NCBI GenBank assembly: GCA_038501195.1
Contig: JBBPUQ010000009.1
Coordinates: 3,038,001 to 3,102,000, forward strand
Direction: 5' to 3'
DNA: 64,000 bases
From: Nemania diffusa
Taxonomy: Eukaryota; Ascomycota; Sordariomycetes; Xylariales; Xylariaceae
In this document: piece after piece, positions 12,528 to 25,200 of the stretch
Layout of the letters: each line of letters begins with the position of its first letter
How positions within the stretch are numbered: the first letter of the stretch is position 1
Translations under genes and position numbers: made by a program
Notes under the pieces: generated by a model
What the model was told of the DNA's origin: nothing
The model's input: only the letters and a program-made list of their open reading frames with translations
Databases searched by the model: none

Positions 12528-14573
12528 AGTTTTCTTGTACCTACCTAATTAGAACGTTAACTATATGCAGTGCTGAAAAAAGTTTTTTAAAAACAAAAAG
12601 TTCTGAAGTCTTTATCAAGTAATAATAACTCTAACCCTAGACGTTGATGGGTAGGCCCGCGTGTTCTCCACAACCCCTTGATGCACTAACGATATCTAGG
12701 CCCGATAACCCACCGAGAAATGAACTTGATGAATAGTAATAAGGAGGCGTTCAGTTACCAACATCATGTCAAACATTTTCTGAACAATTGGCCGCATTAA
12801 GACTGACCCCGAGAGCTGCGAAAGACACCCTAGCATAAATAGAACCTATAACTGTACATATCGACTTACCTGGGTTACCTAGTAATTCCAAAAATTGCAA
12901 ACAGCTGGTTCGCATGTGGCCCTCGAGGGCAAACCCTACCGCGCCGAGTTATAGCGACACACCTCATCTAACATGGGATACCTAGACAGACATTCGGCTT
13001 TGACGACTGCTCTTGTATGTAGCACTATATCTGCCCTGATAGGACAGGCTATGAACGAGCAACCTAAATAGGCAATTCATTCTTATGTCGTCCGTTTATG
13101 CGATTGGGAAGAATATAATATTAGTTACAAACGTCGGGATAAAAATTTTTGATAGAGTAACGTAGAGCTTCCCTGCCTGGCGAATTACTAGTAAGGAGTA
13201 AGGATACTTATTGTACATATTATCTAGGCCTTACCTTAGGCGAAACAAGCCTTAGGCGGCTCTATGGATTGAATTCTCTAGTTTAAGGTCAAATGGAGCC
13301 AAATTATAACTATCCCACCTAATATATCGATTTTTGAGTATATTTCAATACCCAAGGTATGGATATAGAGAGGAATGGAGCTGAGGCGAGGGAGTTGAAC
13401 TCGCCCTAAGCAAAGTACTTTCTAGGTATGAAGACGATGTGGAGACTACCTAGATGGATTTGGTAACCGTGTTCAAACTACATCCTGTAAGGTCGCACAT
13501 ATTTCTTTTCGTCTCTACTAAACAGATACTTGCAACGTATGATCCAGCAAACTCCTTGCCTTCTAGTAGCGTAATTTGGAATGTAACTTCTCATCGGCAA
13601 CTTCCCATGCCTGTCTATTACTACTGCATTAACATAAATTATCCCACAGGGTTCTTTTAAGCACCGTTGTCCTGTTGGCAAGTCCTGGATAAGTACTTGC
13701 GAGTTCAGGGAGGCGCCAGGTTAGGTTAAGTGCCTGGTTACCAGGTTGATAGTGGTCGGGCCCCTTGAGAATGCGGCACGGGAATTAGACCTCTCCATTC
13801 CGGCTCGATGATAGTGGATACCTAGAAGAGGTTGTGGCCGAGTCGAAGCGGTTCTTCAGAGACTAACTATGTGCGGTACGTGGCCGATATCCGAGAAGTC
13901 GAACCTTTTCGTCACAGACCGGAGTCTCACGCCTCTCTATCTCGGATTCCTCTCGCTAAGCTAAGGGCAGCTGACCTAGGGTGTATTACCACGGGGGCGG
14001 CGTGCCAGGGAGGGCACGGGCATGCTCGGTATCAGGTTAAGATTTTCGGTCCAGATTTTCGGCCTCACCCAGCAAAACATGGCCGAAATGCACCGGCGCG
14101 GTACAATAAGTCATTGGCCAATGCCTTCGAGATCGGCCAAGGCGCGGCCAAGGTACCCCAAACCCCATCACGATGAATACTATGTATATACTTATTTTAG
14201 ACTAGGCACAATTGCAAGGGTTGTCGATCCGCCCCATTTTCAATTTTTTTAAAACACACCTCTTCAACTTGAATGATGCATGCGCTGAGCTCATCGGACG
14301 TAAAAATTCCTCTAGCTCTTCGATTACCAATTTGGACGTGCTTAGGCACTGGGCAGGTGAATGACGTGCAAGCCTATCTACATACATTATGCGTATCATT
14401 TTATCCGGCTCCTGAGATACAACTATAGGGGCCGGGATCAGTGGAAAATCGTTCGTTTCTAATGGCTAGCCCGATATGTAGCTACTTAGATGGAAGCTGT
14501 ATCCGCGCACATATCATCCGGGGCGCACATTATGACTGCTGTCGTAGCCGTGGGACTTTTTTTCATGTATTTC

Positions 14574-14591
14574 ATTATTATTATTATTATT
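14574..14591. repeat. (ATT)6 microsatellite
   Basis: Six ATT units in an AT-rich stretch. Confidence 0.9.
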
Positions 14592-15444
14592 TATCTTATT
14601 ATATTTCATTTCCTTAACCCAAAAAAAACCTTACCAGAATCAGGCTACTAGTGGCGCACAGATCTGACGAGGCCTTTCAGACAGCCAATGTTTTTCTCGG
14701 GATGAATTGACCTCGTACCGAATCCCACGCTGGCTTTTGGAGGTGTGCGGCCCGCGTGTATGTAGCTAGATTTTCACGGCCGACCATGAGATGAGAATAG
14801 GAGGATGAACAGGGTCTCACTGTGACGCAACGCCGGGCCGCTAGGGTCATTGTAGATCCGGTTAGAAAATATTGTTGAACAACATTTGCAATACAGTAGA
14901 GAGACTGAACTCTTTGCTATCATCATGATGTCCATCGTCATTAACCCCATTACCCCTCACAATTCTGCTTCCCCAAGGATCACTAGTGTTTCACTCGGCT
15001 ACAAGGCAGTGTCGTGGCTGCATCGTACCTGAGTGTGGACATAAAAATTCCCACGTCTATATCTCAATGATGAGTACACAATATAGGGAATAGGCAGGCA
15101 AGCCATGCGGTGACGGCTCGACGGACAGGGGAACCAGCATCGACCCTAGCTTGATGAGCGGCATGTAAGTCTTTTGAGTATCTATATGCGCCCTTGCATA
15201 TTTCACTCGGTGCAGTATTTTTTTTTTTCGTAATGCCGTCATCGGTGCCACCGAGATTCGCGGTGCCTCTGTGAAAACGACCTGTCCAAAATATCCGATT
15301 TCCCCAACGTTACCCAGATCTCAATAGGAGCTGAAAGTGGGTGTGTTTTAGATACATAGCTTTATTTCAACGTAGGGAGTTATTATGGGTATGTAAGCCT
15401 TAGATTTGTAGACACTTTATATGTATTGTCGTTGATTCATTACT

Positions 15445-15462
15445 TAGTAGTAGTAGTAGTAG
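15445..15462. repeat. (TAG)6 microsatellite
   Basis: Six TAG units. Read in another frame they give a poly-Val run in a spurious ORF. Confidence 0.9.
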
Positions 15463-17516
15463 TGTCCAGTCACTCTCGTAATGCCTCACGAAGAATACAT
15501 AACAGTGCGTATCAATCATACGGTAATCCGATCACGGTGAACACGACACCTAGTAAGTTATTTGTCTATTACGGTGAGCATGCACTCCGAACCCGCGATT
15601 TTCTAGTAATATCTAGGACTAGGGCTTTAAAACGGGCAGCTCCTCCGTCTACTCCTCCCCCTGGTCAACCGACCGTGCCATGGGCTTGGGACCATAGGCC
15701 AAGACCAAGAGGAAAAAAAATTGGAAAGAAAAGGATAATGCCCGTTATTGTCCCGATTCTCGCTTGGAGTCTTGTCATTGTCTCTGTGCAGAACCACTGC
15801 AGTAAATCACCTTGATCTACTATGTACACAGCTAGCTCACAGAGCCGTCTTCAAAAATGTGCATCCTCAATTGGGTTTACTACTAATTAGTGGTTTGGTT
15901 TGAATTTGCAAAATACTTAGGCTAAGTTGCGTGGGCAAAAGAAACAGAGACTACTTAATTTCTCTACGAATTGTTAATGAACTACAGAATCAGTTTGAAG
16001 AATGGCCCGAAAAATCCGATCTTGGGTCCTCCGAGTTTCATTGATGTTCGTTTAACATTATTATAACTAACTAGGTAAAACGAAGACGACTCCACCACTC
16101 TGCAGTTAGAGCTTTTTTTCGTGGCCAAATTAGCTCTTCCTACGAGGTTGGCTTCTCTGCTCGAGGCTCTCGGTTGATACCTATACCAGATAGAGTGTAG
16201 ATAGGCCACTCGACGAGTTACCTACGGAGCATCGATTATGGTTGATCATATATCTATTCTTTGTATTTACATGGAATAAACTGGCCCTGATTCGTTGTGA
16301 TAATCGGATCTTCCCGTCCTAGAATATTAAACGACGGATGCTCGCGTGATCGCCGCAAGCCTATCTGTCACTGCATCTTGGCTGTTCATTCATCCCGTGG
16401 CAAAATTCAAAAATTCCAGAACACATCAGACGTGACGTCGCATGTTGAACAGATCTATGCCTAGAGTCCAAATATACCGTAAACGTAGAATCGCTCACCA
16501 AGATATACCAACTTCATGCACCAGTTTTGTCGCTACGGCAGAGCATAGCGGAAACAAGAAACAGCCGAGAAGACGAGATAGGTAGATCCGATAAACGCCA
16601 TGGCGGTTACAATTTGGTAACAGTGTACAGGAATCCTACAATGAAGGGGGAAAATAGAAGCGGGTGACAACCCGCACAGTGCTGTTTATGCTCTCTCTCT
16701 TTCTTTTAGAGCACTGTTTTTCTTTACTTCTGTACCTTTTACGAATTACACGTCCCAGTCTATAATACTTCTAGTCACGTCACATCAACGCAGAGTAGCT
16801 GCAACCAACTCAACCAGTGCGCCATCGCCTCCCCCCTCCCCCCTCTACACTGCCTAGCTTATGGGTACTCCAAGTACCTAGGTAGCTAGTGTACCTGCTA
16901 CTCGTCTACATACATCCTCTTTCAGGGCTCTTAGCGGGGGACTCCAAGGCGCCCTCCCTCCATACAGGCCACCATACTAGCCTCAAATCCCCAAGCAGAA
17001 CCCCTGGTCACGATAGTACTCTGTACCTAGGCTCTAGTGGCCCCACCAACTAAGTTAGGTATGCATACCTATGTGCAGCGTATGCAGTCTAGAGCTCTCT
17101 TTTAGCTCAACCTACTGGACACAGTATCTTGGTTGTGTAAGAGAGCAGATGTCTGCCCCTCCAAACATCTTACCAGTTAGTCATTCGATGGCCCATCCCA
17201 GCCGTCATGCCTATCATTGAACGGCGTCCGCGCGAAACAGGCCAGACAAAACTCCCAATGGCTTCATATAAAAAGTGGTCATAGTGCTAGATAAACTCAA
17301 TCTAGGAAGCCGTAAGTTACCTACCCACCACCACCCATGTGGGTACGTTTATTAGCTCCCGGGTTACTTGAACGAATACCTCTAAAGTACAAGCAACTAA
17401 AGGGGGTGAGGTGCTAAATCTACAGTATCTAGATACCCACTGGTGAGATACTGGTTAGATACTGATTGTTTTGCTAGGTGCTATATACTGTACCTAAGGT
17501 AGACTAAGATAGCAGC

Positions 17517-17530
17517 TATATATATATATA
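17517..17530. repeat. (TA)7 microsatellite
   Basis: Seven TA dinucleotides. Confidence 0.9.
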
Positions 17531-17754
17531 AAGTATACTGGCTACATGGAATGAATACTCTGTACAATCTTGAATGTTAACACTGGTATGAAATAACAAT
17601 GCTCAGACCTATTTGATTTTACTGCACTTAGTATATAAGTTAGTATATATGACCCATTTAACACTAGCCTACCCCACATGTGCAGTTATTATAATGCCTA
17701 CCTCTTACTACCATGTTCGCGTCCCCAACACCCACAGACAACTTTATGTCCGCC

Positions 17755-17780
17755 TGTATGTATGTATGTACGTATGTATG
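17755..17780. repeat. Imperfect (GTAT)n microsatellite
   Basis: GTAT units with one GTAC interruption. Related TACC/TATG words follow for about 250 bp. Confidence 0.85.
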
Positions 17781-18002
17781 CTACCTATGTACGCATACAT
17801 GTACTGGGTTATGCGTACCGCAATGTCGAAGTAGCTACATATATCCATGCGTACATGAAGAGTAGCCACTTAAATATAACCTATCTAGCCCGATCCAGCA
17901 TTGCCTACTTAGGAAGCTTACAGCCTTCCCCATATTTCGCTTTAGAAGGTAGACGATGAGCGCGATGCATGGGAACACCTACCTAGGTAGTCTTGAAATA
18001 CT

Positions 18003-18026
18003 TACCTACCTACCTACCTACCTAGT
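18003..18026. repeat. (TACC)6 microsatellite
   Basis: Six TACC units, then GTAGATAGATAGATG. This is the longest array of the TACC word that is scattered through the intergenic DNA of the window. Confidence 0.95.
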
Positions 18027-18646
18027 AGATAGATAGATGAATGTGGTGATATTCGCAGCTAGATGGGGTCATGGGCAGGGCCCATCCGCCCATATCATTC
18101 ATTTACCCTGGCCTCTCTCTCCACGGGCCCTAGCCTAGGCCGTACATATATCTGGGTGTCTCGACGACTTCCTTCGCTACAGTCAGTCGATAATTGCTTC
18201 TACATTCCCCCAGCGCTCGCTGTCCATTGTCTATTATCTGCCGTCTGCCGCCCGTTGTCTATTGCGTACGGTCTATTGTCTAGTACACGACTTCGTTCTT
18301 TCGGATCACCTGGGCCGGTGGCGCATTGTGTAATATAGTTTGCGATTCCTCTGTGGCACTCTGTGGTCGTCAACTCTCGCTGGTAGCCTTTTCTTCCAGC
18401 TAAATAGCAGGACGTTCGAGCCACGATACCGCAATATCCATACCAAGTCAACTATTGCCGCGAGGCTATTATTGTCTATTCTCCCAATAATTCCATGAGT
18501 CCGGGGCTTATACTGCCACGCACGCCGCCGCATCGTTCCTTCACGAGAGCATCCGCCTAATCGATAGTTACCATCTACATACCTGCCCGTTGCTCGCGCG
18601 GCATCCCTCCTTCCACCTAATCAATAACAATTATTGGTTGCTTCTT

Positions 18647-18690
18647 CCAGCATCCAAGGTAGCACCTTCCAGCGTCTGAGGTAGCACCTT
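18647..18690 (+). repeat. 22-bp tandem duplication upstream of the glycosyltransferase
   Basis: Two adjacent 22-bp copies (18647-18668 and 18669-18690) that differ at two bases. Both start CCAGC and end GAGGTAGCACCTT or AAGGTAGCACCTT. They lie just upstream of the nearest TATA-like box, so they could be duplicated factor sites. Confidence 0.8.
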
Positions 18691-18712
18691 CCCATCCCTT
18701 AGAGCAATCAAG

Positions 18713-18718
18713 TATAAA
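18713..18718 (+). promoter_or_regulatory. TATA-like box, distal
   Basis: TATAAA about 370 bp before the ATG at 19084, followed by a long CT-rich tract typical of fungal core promoters and leaders. Confidence 0.4.
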
Positions 18719-18842
18719 TGAAGGAAGCAGCTCTCTCGGTCGTCTCCCCTACATCCCTCCTCCTCACAATCTCCCTCCTCATCCGCACATCATACCTGGA
18801 TAGTTCTCTGGCTCGTTGCCACTGGCATTAATCGCCCTCTTT

Positions 18843-18848
18843 TATAAA
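18843..18848 (+). promoter_or_regulatory. TATA-like box, proximal
   Basis: TATAAA about 240 bp before the ATG at 19084. Either this or the distal box may position the transcript start. Confidence 0.4.
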
Positions 18849-19083
18849 ACCTGACCGGATCAGATCTCAGTTCTGGTAACATCGGACACGAGACACTCAT
18901 CAATCCCTACGTTCCGAATTCTCATTTTGTCTTCCTTATAAGAGAAAGACCAGCAGCCTCCCTGACAACCTTTGCTACCACCATCCTCCTACTTCGTCCT
19001 CGAGCCGTCGCCGCGTTCGTCGTACATCGATCATTCAGCTTCCCTGTCGCTATTAGGCCGTTTCCCTCTAATCAAAATTCAAT

Positions 19084-20759
19084 ATGGAGATATTCGGGAA
19101 CCTTGAGGGATTCGGATTCTCGCATTTCGAATTTCTATCATCGGCTGAGTTTTGGTGGTCTACCTTTTGGGTCTTGTGGTAAGTTAACGGCTTAAATTGG
19201 ATTGGAATTGATGCCCCTCATTGGTCCAAACCCCCAAAACGTGATATCTGACCTGTGACCAGGATCCATCGCTACTTGCGCCTCATTGTCCACACCTTTT
19301 CTCACTGGACCTACAAGTCCAAGCCCATCGCCAAAGACCCCAGATTCGCTGCCAAAGATGTCACTGTCGTCATCCCCACCATCCACAATGCTTTTAGCGA
19401 ATTGCGCCCTTCACTGAAGAGCATCCTCGCTTGTCAACCCGCCGAGCTAATCTTAGTTACAACAGTAGACAAGTATTCAGACCTCCAGGCGCTTGCCAAG
19501 AATCTCGGTTCTCCCAATGTGCGTGTGCTCCACTCACCAATTGCCAATAAGCGGCTACAGGTGTGTGAGGCCCTTCCGAAAGTCAGGACAGCTATCACCA
19601 TTATGGCCGATGACGATGTCACATGGCCCTCAACACTTCTCCCTTGGATCCTAGCTCCATTTGAAGACTATAAAATGGGAGGTGTCGGGACCTGCCAGCG
19701 AGTACGGAGAGAGCCGGATGCACCTTGGTCCACCCAGATCTGGAACTGGCTAGGGGCGGCTTATATCGAGCGGCGCAATTTTGAGATCTCGGCAACGCAC
19801 AATATTGATGGCGGCACCTCTTGCATGTCTGGTCGGACCGGCGCTTACCTTTCGGCTATCCTACAGAGCGATGACTTCCTTGAAGGCTTCAAGACTGAGC
19901 GCTGGCGTCACTACATTTTGAATGCCGACGACGACAATTTCGTGACTCGATGGCTAGTCAATCACCAGTGGAAGACCTGGATTCAGTACGAGCCTGAATG
20001 CGAGATTGAGACGACTCTCGAGAATGGTCGCAAGTTTCTCTACCAATGCTCCAGGTGGTCTCGAAGCAATTGGCGTAGCAACTGGACGAGTCTTGTGCGC
20101 GAGCGATACGTGCTCACGTAAGTGTCATTTCTACACGGTGTCGTTCGCCCCTTGTCTATTCTCTCCGCTAACTATAGCACATAGTCAGCAGCCCTGGTGC
20201 TCTTACGCCTTGCACCTCGCGACTTTTACGTCCCTGGCTTTTGTTATCGACCCTCTAATAGTGCTTTCACTCTGGTGGGGATCAGAAGGATGGGATGTGG
20301 ACACTCGCCGACGACTGCTCTGGTCGCAGCTTGTCTTCCTGTTTGCGTATACTAAAGTGGTCAAGCTTATCGGCCTCTTCCGACGACAGCCAAGCGACAT
20401 CAAATTCTTGCCTGTGTCTATTCTCTTTGGCTATTTCCATGGCCTCATCAAGCTTTATGCTCTTTTTACATTAAATATGGTACGAAGAACTCCATTCTAC
20501 AGGCGAATGTAACTTTCTAACTCTTCCTCAGACTTCCTGGGGTAGTCGACCAGACGGTGACGCCAACGATGCTCTCCGCATGGCCCCCAGCCCATCTAGG
20601 AACGAGATTACCACGACACCGCCGGTACGGCTCGAGGCTCAAGAGCGTCAATATTATAATACCAAAATGCGTACTGCCCAGTCGAAAGCTGAAATGATAT
20701 TGCTTCCAGCAGCTGCTGCTGGATTTGCTTGTTTTGCGCCCAACCCTCATCGCGCATAA
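19084..20759 (+). CDS. cps1: Cps1-like GT2 polysaccharide synthase (hyaluronan/chitin synthase-like)
   Basis: A processive family-2 glycosyltransferase of 490 residues in the plasma membrane, expected to polymerise a wall or capsule-type polysaccharide from a UDP-sugar. Four exons: 19084-19178, 19263-20117, 20185-20479 and 20532-20759. Introns are GT-AG and phases agree. Exon 1 encodes a membrane segment (around FEFLSSAEFWWSTFWVLW). The catalytic domain starts at KDVTVVIPTI (63-72). It holds MADDDVTW (Asp 148-150), ADDDN (254-256, likely base) and QCSRW (293-297), the counterpart of the QxxRW acceptor motif. Three C-terminal membrane segments lie near 324-348, 361-380 and 392-414, then a soluble tail with TSWGSRPDGD. 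It matches the fungal proteins annotated as Cps1p after the Cryptococcus gene; the polymer made is not deducible. It stands alone in about 28 kb of gene-free DNA. Confidence 0.9.
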
Positions 20760-22265
20760 ATGCGCGCGGACGAGACGCAAACACGAAGTTATGATTCACG
20801 ATTGCCTAGTCAGTCTTATGCATGACTTAATGGTTTCATCTCGACCCTGGAAAAGGAAACAACGGCACTTCCCAGGAAACCGAGAATACTATTGCCCATG
20901 GTATTCATATATTCTCGGATGATTTTAGGTCTAATATGGGTTAAGGGATGGTAGGTCATTTGTCTTGCAAAAGCGTTTGCATTCAACGGATAAGGAATAA
21001 GTGGGAAATACGATATGGGAATCGACAGTACATTGGAGTTTAGCATCGTCTCAACTTAATCACGTACTGTTGATTCAACAACTGCGTTTCGGGTAATTAC
21101 GGTTGCGTTTCGATTCTCTAGGGAGAATAGCATAAAACGCGACGCCTTCTCCCAGCAAATCGGTGGAGGTAACGATGGGGGCAGAACTAGGGGAATAGAC
21201 ACAGATTCTATGCCCTCAGACTCTCATAGACTTAGAGCGACGCATTATATGAGCCGACCGTTGAAGTCGGCCAGAATTGATTTATATGCTGAATTAATCA
21301 AAGCGTTGCCAGTTTTAACTATAGGTGACCATTTCAATGTGCCTACAGGGGAGCTGATGCACGTTCGGCACCCTAGCCATACAAATCTTCCGACCCAGTC
21401 GGATGGCTTGACGAGATGTCATATCTCAATATTTGGGGTCCAGCCCCTCACGATCATATTAAATCACCTCGCCTATAATACTATATAATGCCGATACGTA
21501 TCAGTAAGTATATGGATTTCTTATAGATAAATTTATCTCTTCACAACCGATACAAAAATAACAAAAGTCGCCGTGTAAACTACACAGTAGAGGATCAAAG
21601 TAGGCCGAGCCTTGAGCAGACTTATGCGAACGCCATGTAGTCTGCGGGACATAGCGTAGCGCCGTTGCTTTCCTCTCAGACTAGCCTATCGCAGGACGGC
21701 ATGCAGTCACCCATACGAGGCACAAGCAGGCCTGGTTTTCTTGTGCGACAAGGCCAACCCCGACACCAACCAAGATCAACTTGGGTAATCCTAAATACCG
21801 AAGCTGCAGCCTTCTACCTCAGGGCCGTCATACGCGCTCAAATCATCCGCCTGACTGAATACGGCTGTTGTCTTCTCTTGCATGACGTAGTAGCATACTC
21901 CAAATACCTATCACATATCGATTCGACTTATCAGACGCCGCAGTTCGTATCAAGTCTAGCTACGCAGTAGGTCGGGACCAATATTAGTTCTCCAACGGTT
22001 GGCACTACGATGGCCCATGTTCTCTGACTAGCGCAGGGAGGCTTAAAGCTACCGATGCGGGGTTACGAGGGCGAGGGCGCGAAGGGTGGATAGCTAGGTA
22101 AGTAAGCAAGTATACATATAAGTAGTAGTCTAGTCTACTGTGTCCATGGGCTAGGCTATAGGATGAAGCCAGGGTGAGACTTGCTTATGGGTAGGACGAC
22201 GATGCCAGAAGTAGGAATCCTAGGGTGGGGATAAACTGGGCTTTGATGGGGAACAACGGTACCGT

Positions 22266-22288
22266 AGAGAGAGAGAGAGAGAGAGAGA
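22266..22288. repeat. (AG)11 microsatellite
   Basis: Uninterrupted AG dinucleotide run. Confidence 0.95.
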
Positions 22289-25200
22289 TGCGGCGAAGAG
22301 AGGCCGATGAGTGCGTCTCGGGTCTATCGACTGCGTACCTAGTTCTGAAGAGGGCAACACGCAACCCCGGAATTCAACACTCCTATCAGACGCCTATCAA
22401 GCAAAGAATGGCATGTTTTTAGTACTGGTCCTCGGGACAGACGAAAGATAGCATATGACTCGTGCACTGCTGCTAGCCTATCCGACGAAAGGATTTAGAT
22501 AGTTTAGGACTCGGGATCGCGAAGAAAAGGAACAACCTAACTCGATGTCACGCGAGTAAGTAGCTACATATGTAGTTCTACCTACATATGCGTATAGAGT
22601 CATCCTCAGCGCGAAATCCAGTCCAGTCCAATAAGCCAATGTCGTGTCGTGGTGGAGGCTCTTCCCATCACACTCGTGATGGTTGGTTGTGTCCAATGTA
22701 AGACGGACAGACGAATTAGATTAGCCAATTGGCCTTTCGCAGGTGCCACCTCTTTAAGCCTTCTGCACTTTGCACTTCCAGAACAACCAACCCTGCTTCT
22801 ATGCCGAGGTATCTAGGTACCGACCCTATCCTTGCCTCTCCAAGCTCTGGCCACCCATTCACTCGGCACTCACTTGATGGCTGCGCCTATCAACTCACTC
22901 AGCCCTTCAGCCACTCAACCACAGAAATAGACGGAAATCGTGTGATTAATCGACGTGAGCTTATGTACGTCCGCGGAATAGGTACCAACAGTAGCCCTTC
23001 GTGACGAGGAAAATCCTGATTCGCTTTCATGCGGCTCTTAATAATAGTTTGAGTCCAAGTAAGTAGGTACCTATATCATTGCTCTAACCGCTAGCAATCA
23101 ACTCGCGCATAGGTGGCATCGCCAATATTTTAGTACTCTGTAGGTACACACGCATACAGAGAGTTTTATGGGGTAGCGCCCCGCGAAAGAACACTGTTCT
23201 CGGGTTAGTTTTCTGTTCCGCTCGTTCCCAGCATCAGAACCGCTTTATTACTGTAATACCTGTGAAATAGCGCAAATTACCTACTAACCGGGAAGAAAAC
23301 TCAACCTCGATCGATTCATAGTGAAGTGGGGTGCCGTCCTGCAATGTCGATGAACCGGTTACTAATTATGTGTTAGCGGGCTGTTGAGATGAGCAGATAG
23401 GACATGAGCTCCCCAAAGGTCCAGATACGGCTTATCCGAATAAATGGCGAAGTATCTACAGTATGCAGTACAAAGTGCAAGTACCGTGTAAGTAGGTAGG
23501 TATATTAATATGAGCTATAGAAAATGTAAATTTAGCTACAGCTACGTGTTCCTATTATAGAATGAAGCTCTTTGACGTACATGTTAGATTTCAAAGGGTG
23601 CAGCACTGTCATGGCCCAATAACTACACTGCCAGGTAGCTAAGAAGTGAACTCTCTATGCCTCGTGGAATATGGATGAGTAGCAATACACCAGCCGCATT
23701 CCACAGTATGTAGGGTGAGAACTCTAGATCCATCGATTTGTTGATGAACCAAATCTTGATTCTAATATACGTAGTAGTGTCCACTTATGATGGTGTGCTT
23801 GGCATCGACCCCACCATCCCACTCTTTTCGGTAGCATTATCACAGCTCAATGGACCTGCGTCAGTAGGTGCAGCTATCTGCACCTACAGTACGCTTGCAT
23901 TGCCCTTGTTACCAAACCTGCGCACGAAATGGTTGGAGGGTGGTGTGCATCTCGGTCACATTACTGGTACACCAAACTTTTTTTTCTTTTCTGTCATTTT
24001 TTTCACCAATCTGAATAGCTATTATGACGGCAAACCTAGTTTGGCTACACCACTATTTACAATAAGCTGTGGTGTTGAAGTCCGTATGGCGTCTTTCCGT
24101 CAACTACTGGGACCTAGAACTACCCCTCCTTATTCTCAACAGGCTTTTCGTTAGCTGTATGTCGATGAATTCGGTTGCTCTAGTGGGGTCGCCTAGCACG
24201 CAAATCTATCCGTCTGTACAAGTAGGTATTCTCTACGCAGTTCAGAGTATCTATCTAGGTATCCCAAATCTCTACTTAACTTACCTACCTAGTTAAAGAA
24301 GCCACTACTAGGCGTTACACATCTCCAAGACGCAAGCCTATCAAGATCCCAGCTATGCAGTGTAGAGTACTGCATCGCATATGCAAGACCGGCCTATGCT
24401 CGTTGAAGTTGCCTCATTGGCTTATAGCTACAAGTTCCAGTTTTCGACCGTTAGAGAAATTTCCCTTAGTTAGTGCTGGAACCGAGGACGCGATGAAAAT
24501 ACAGTGTGGTCACAATCGAAACACTGTTAAGCACCATCATTATAGGCTGAGACAACGGTTCTACAACATTGGAATTTAAGCATAAATTAGTACCGATGGA
24601 ATATTATCAGTAAGCCTATCCAATTATACGCTGCTGTGAGACAATTACCTCTAGCGAATTCAAGATATTTTAATTCACTACGTAGGTCATATAACACCTG
24701 GTAAATATGCCATCACTACAAACCTGATCTTCATACGAGCCCTGCCCTTGAATAACAGCTTTAGCTTAGCCTAACTACCTACAAAAGAGGAACCTATTTT
24801 AGCCCATGCTGCTAGCATAGATGGATGCTAGCACTGGGTATCTAAATACCCAAGGTATTGGTAAAGCGTTATTCCACCACTACTCCGCCAAACTACCTAC
24901 CTACCTACTACTTCAGCTCCAACCTTATTATTATAAGCTTTGTTTGAAAAAGAAAGAAAAAAAAACATTAAAAATAGTATAACATGGATAGAACTAAAAA
25001 TAGGAGAAATTTATAGTAACTGCTTCACGTTTTTCTCATAAGTTGTAGCTATGAGTAACGCAGCAGTTTCGGCTTAGCAATCAAGACAACATGGTGTAAT
25101 ATATTTAACAACCCTTTTCTCTCTTTCTCTTTTTTTAAAAAAGTAATTTACCCAAAGTTTAAGTTCAAGAGTGTCCGAAAATAAATATCCTTTCAAGTAA

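Larger units (their letters stand above)
5475..19083. other. Gene desert with simple repeats
   Basis: About 13.6 kb without a gene I can support. The first kilobase is the likely promoter of the coiled-coil gene. Between about 7850 and 8560 the DNA is GC-rich but no ORF in it resembles a known protein. The rest is mixed-composition DNA with microsatellites and TACCTA/TAGGTA words, and short ORFs with random-looking translations. A minus-strand open frame at 9969-10190 has protein-like composition but no family match. The last 450 bp are the promoter and leader of the glycosyltransferase at 19084. Confidence 0.6.

Noticed and set aside
13381..13420. T-arm-like GAGTTGAACTC
   Set aside because: The loop would be nine bases and no acceptor or D arm can be paired.
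18003..18042. CRISPR-like regular repeats
   Set aside because: They are simple TACC and GATA microsatellites without spacers, in a eukaryotic sequence.
23738..24154. 138-residue plus-strand ORF
   Set aside because: Hydrophobic low-complexity translation through TACC words and T runs; no supporting structure.
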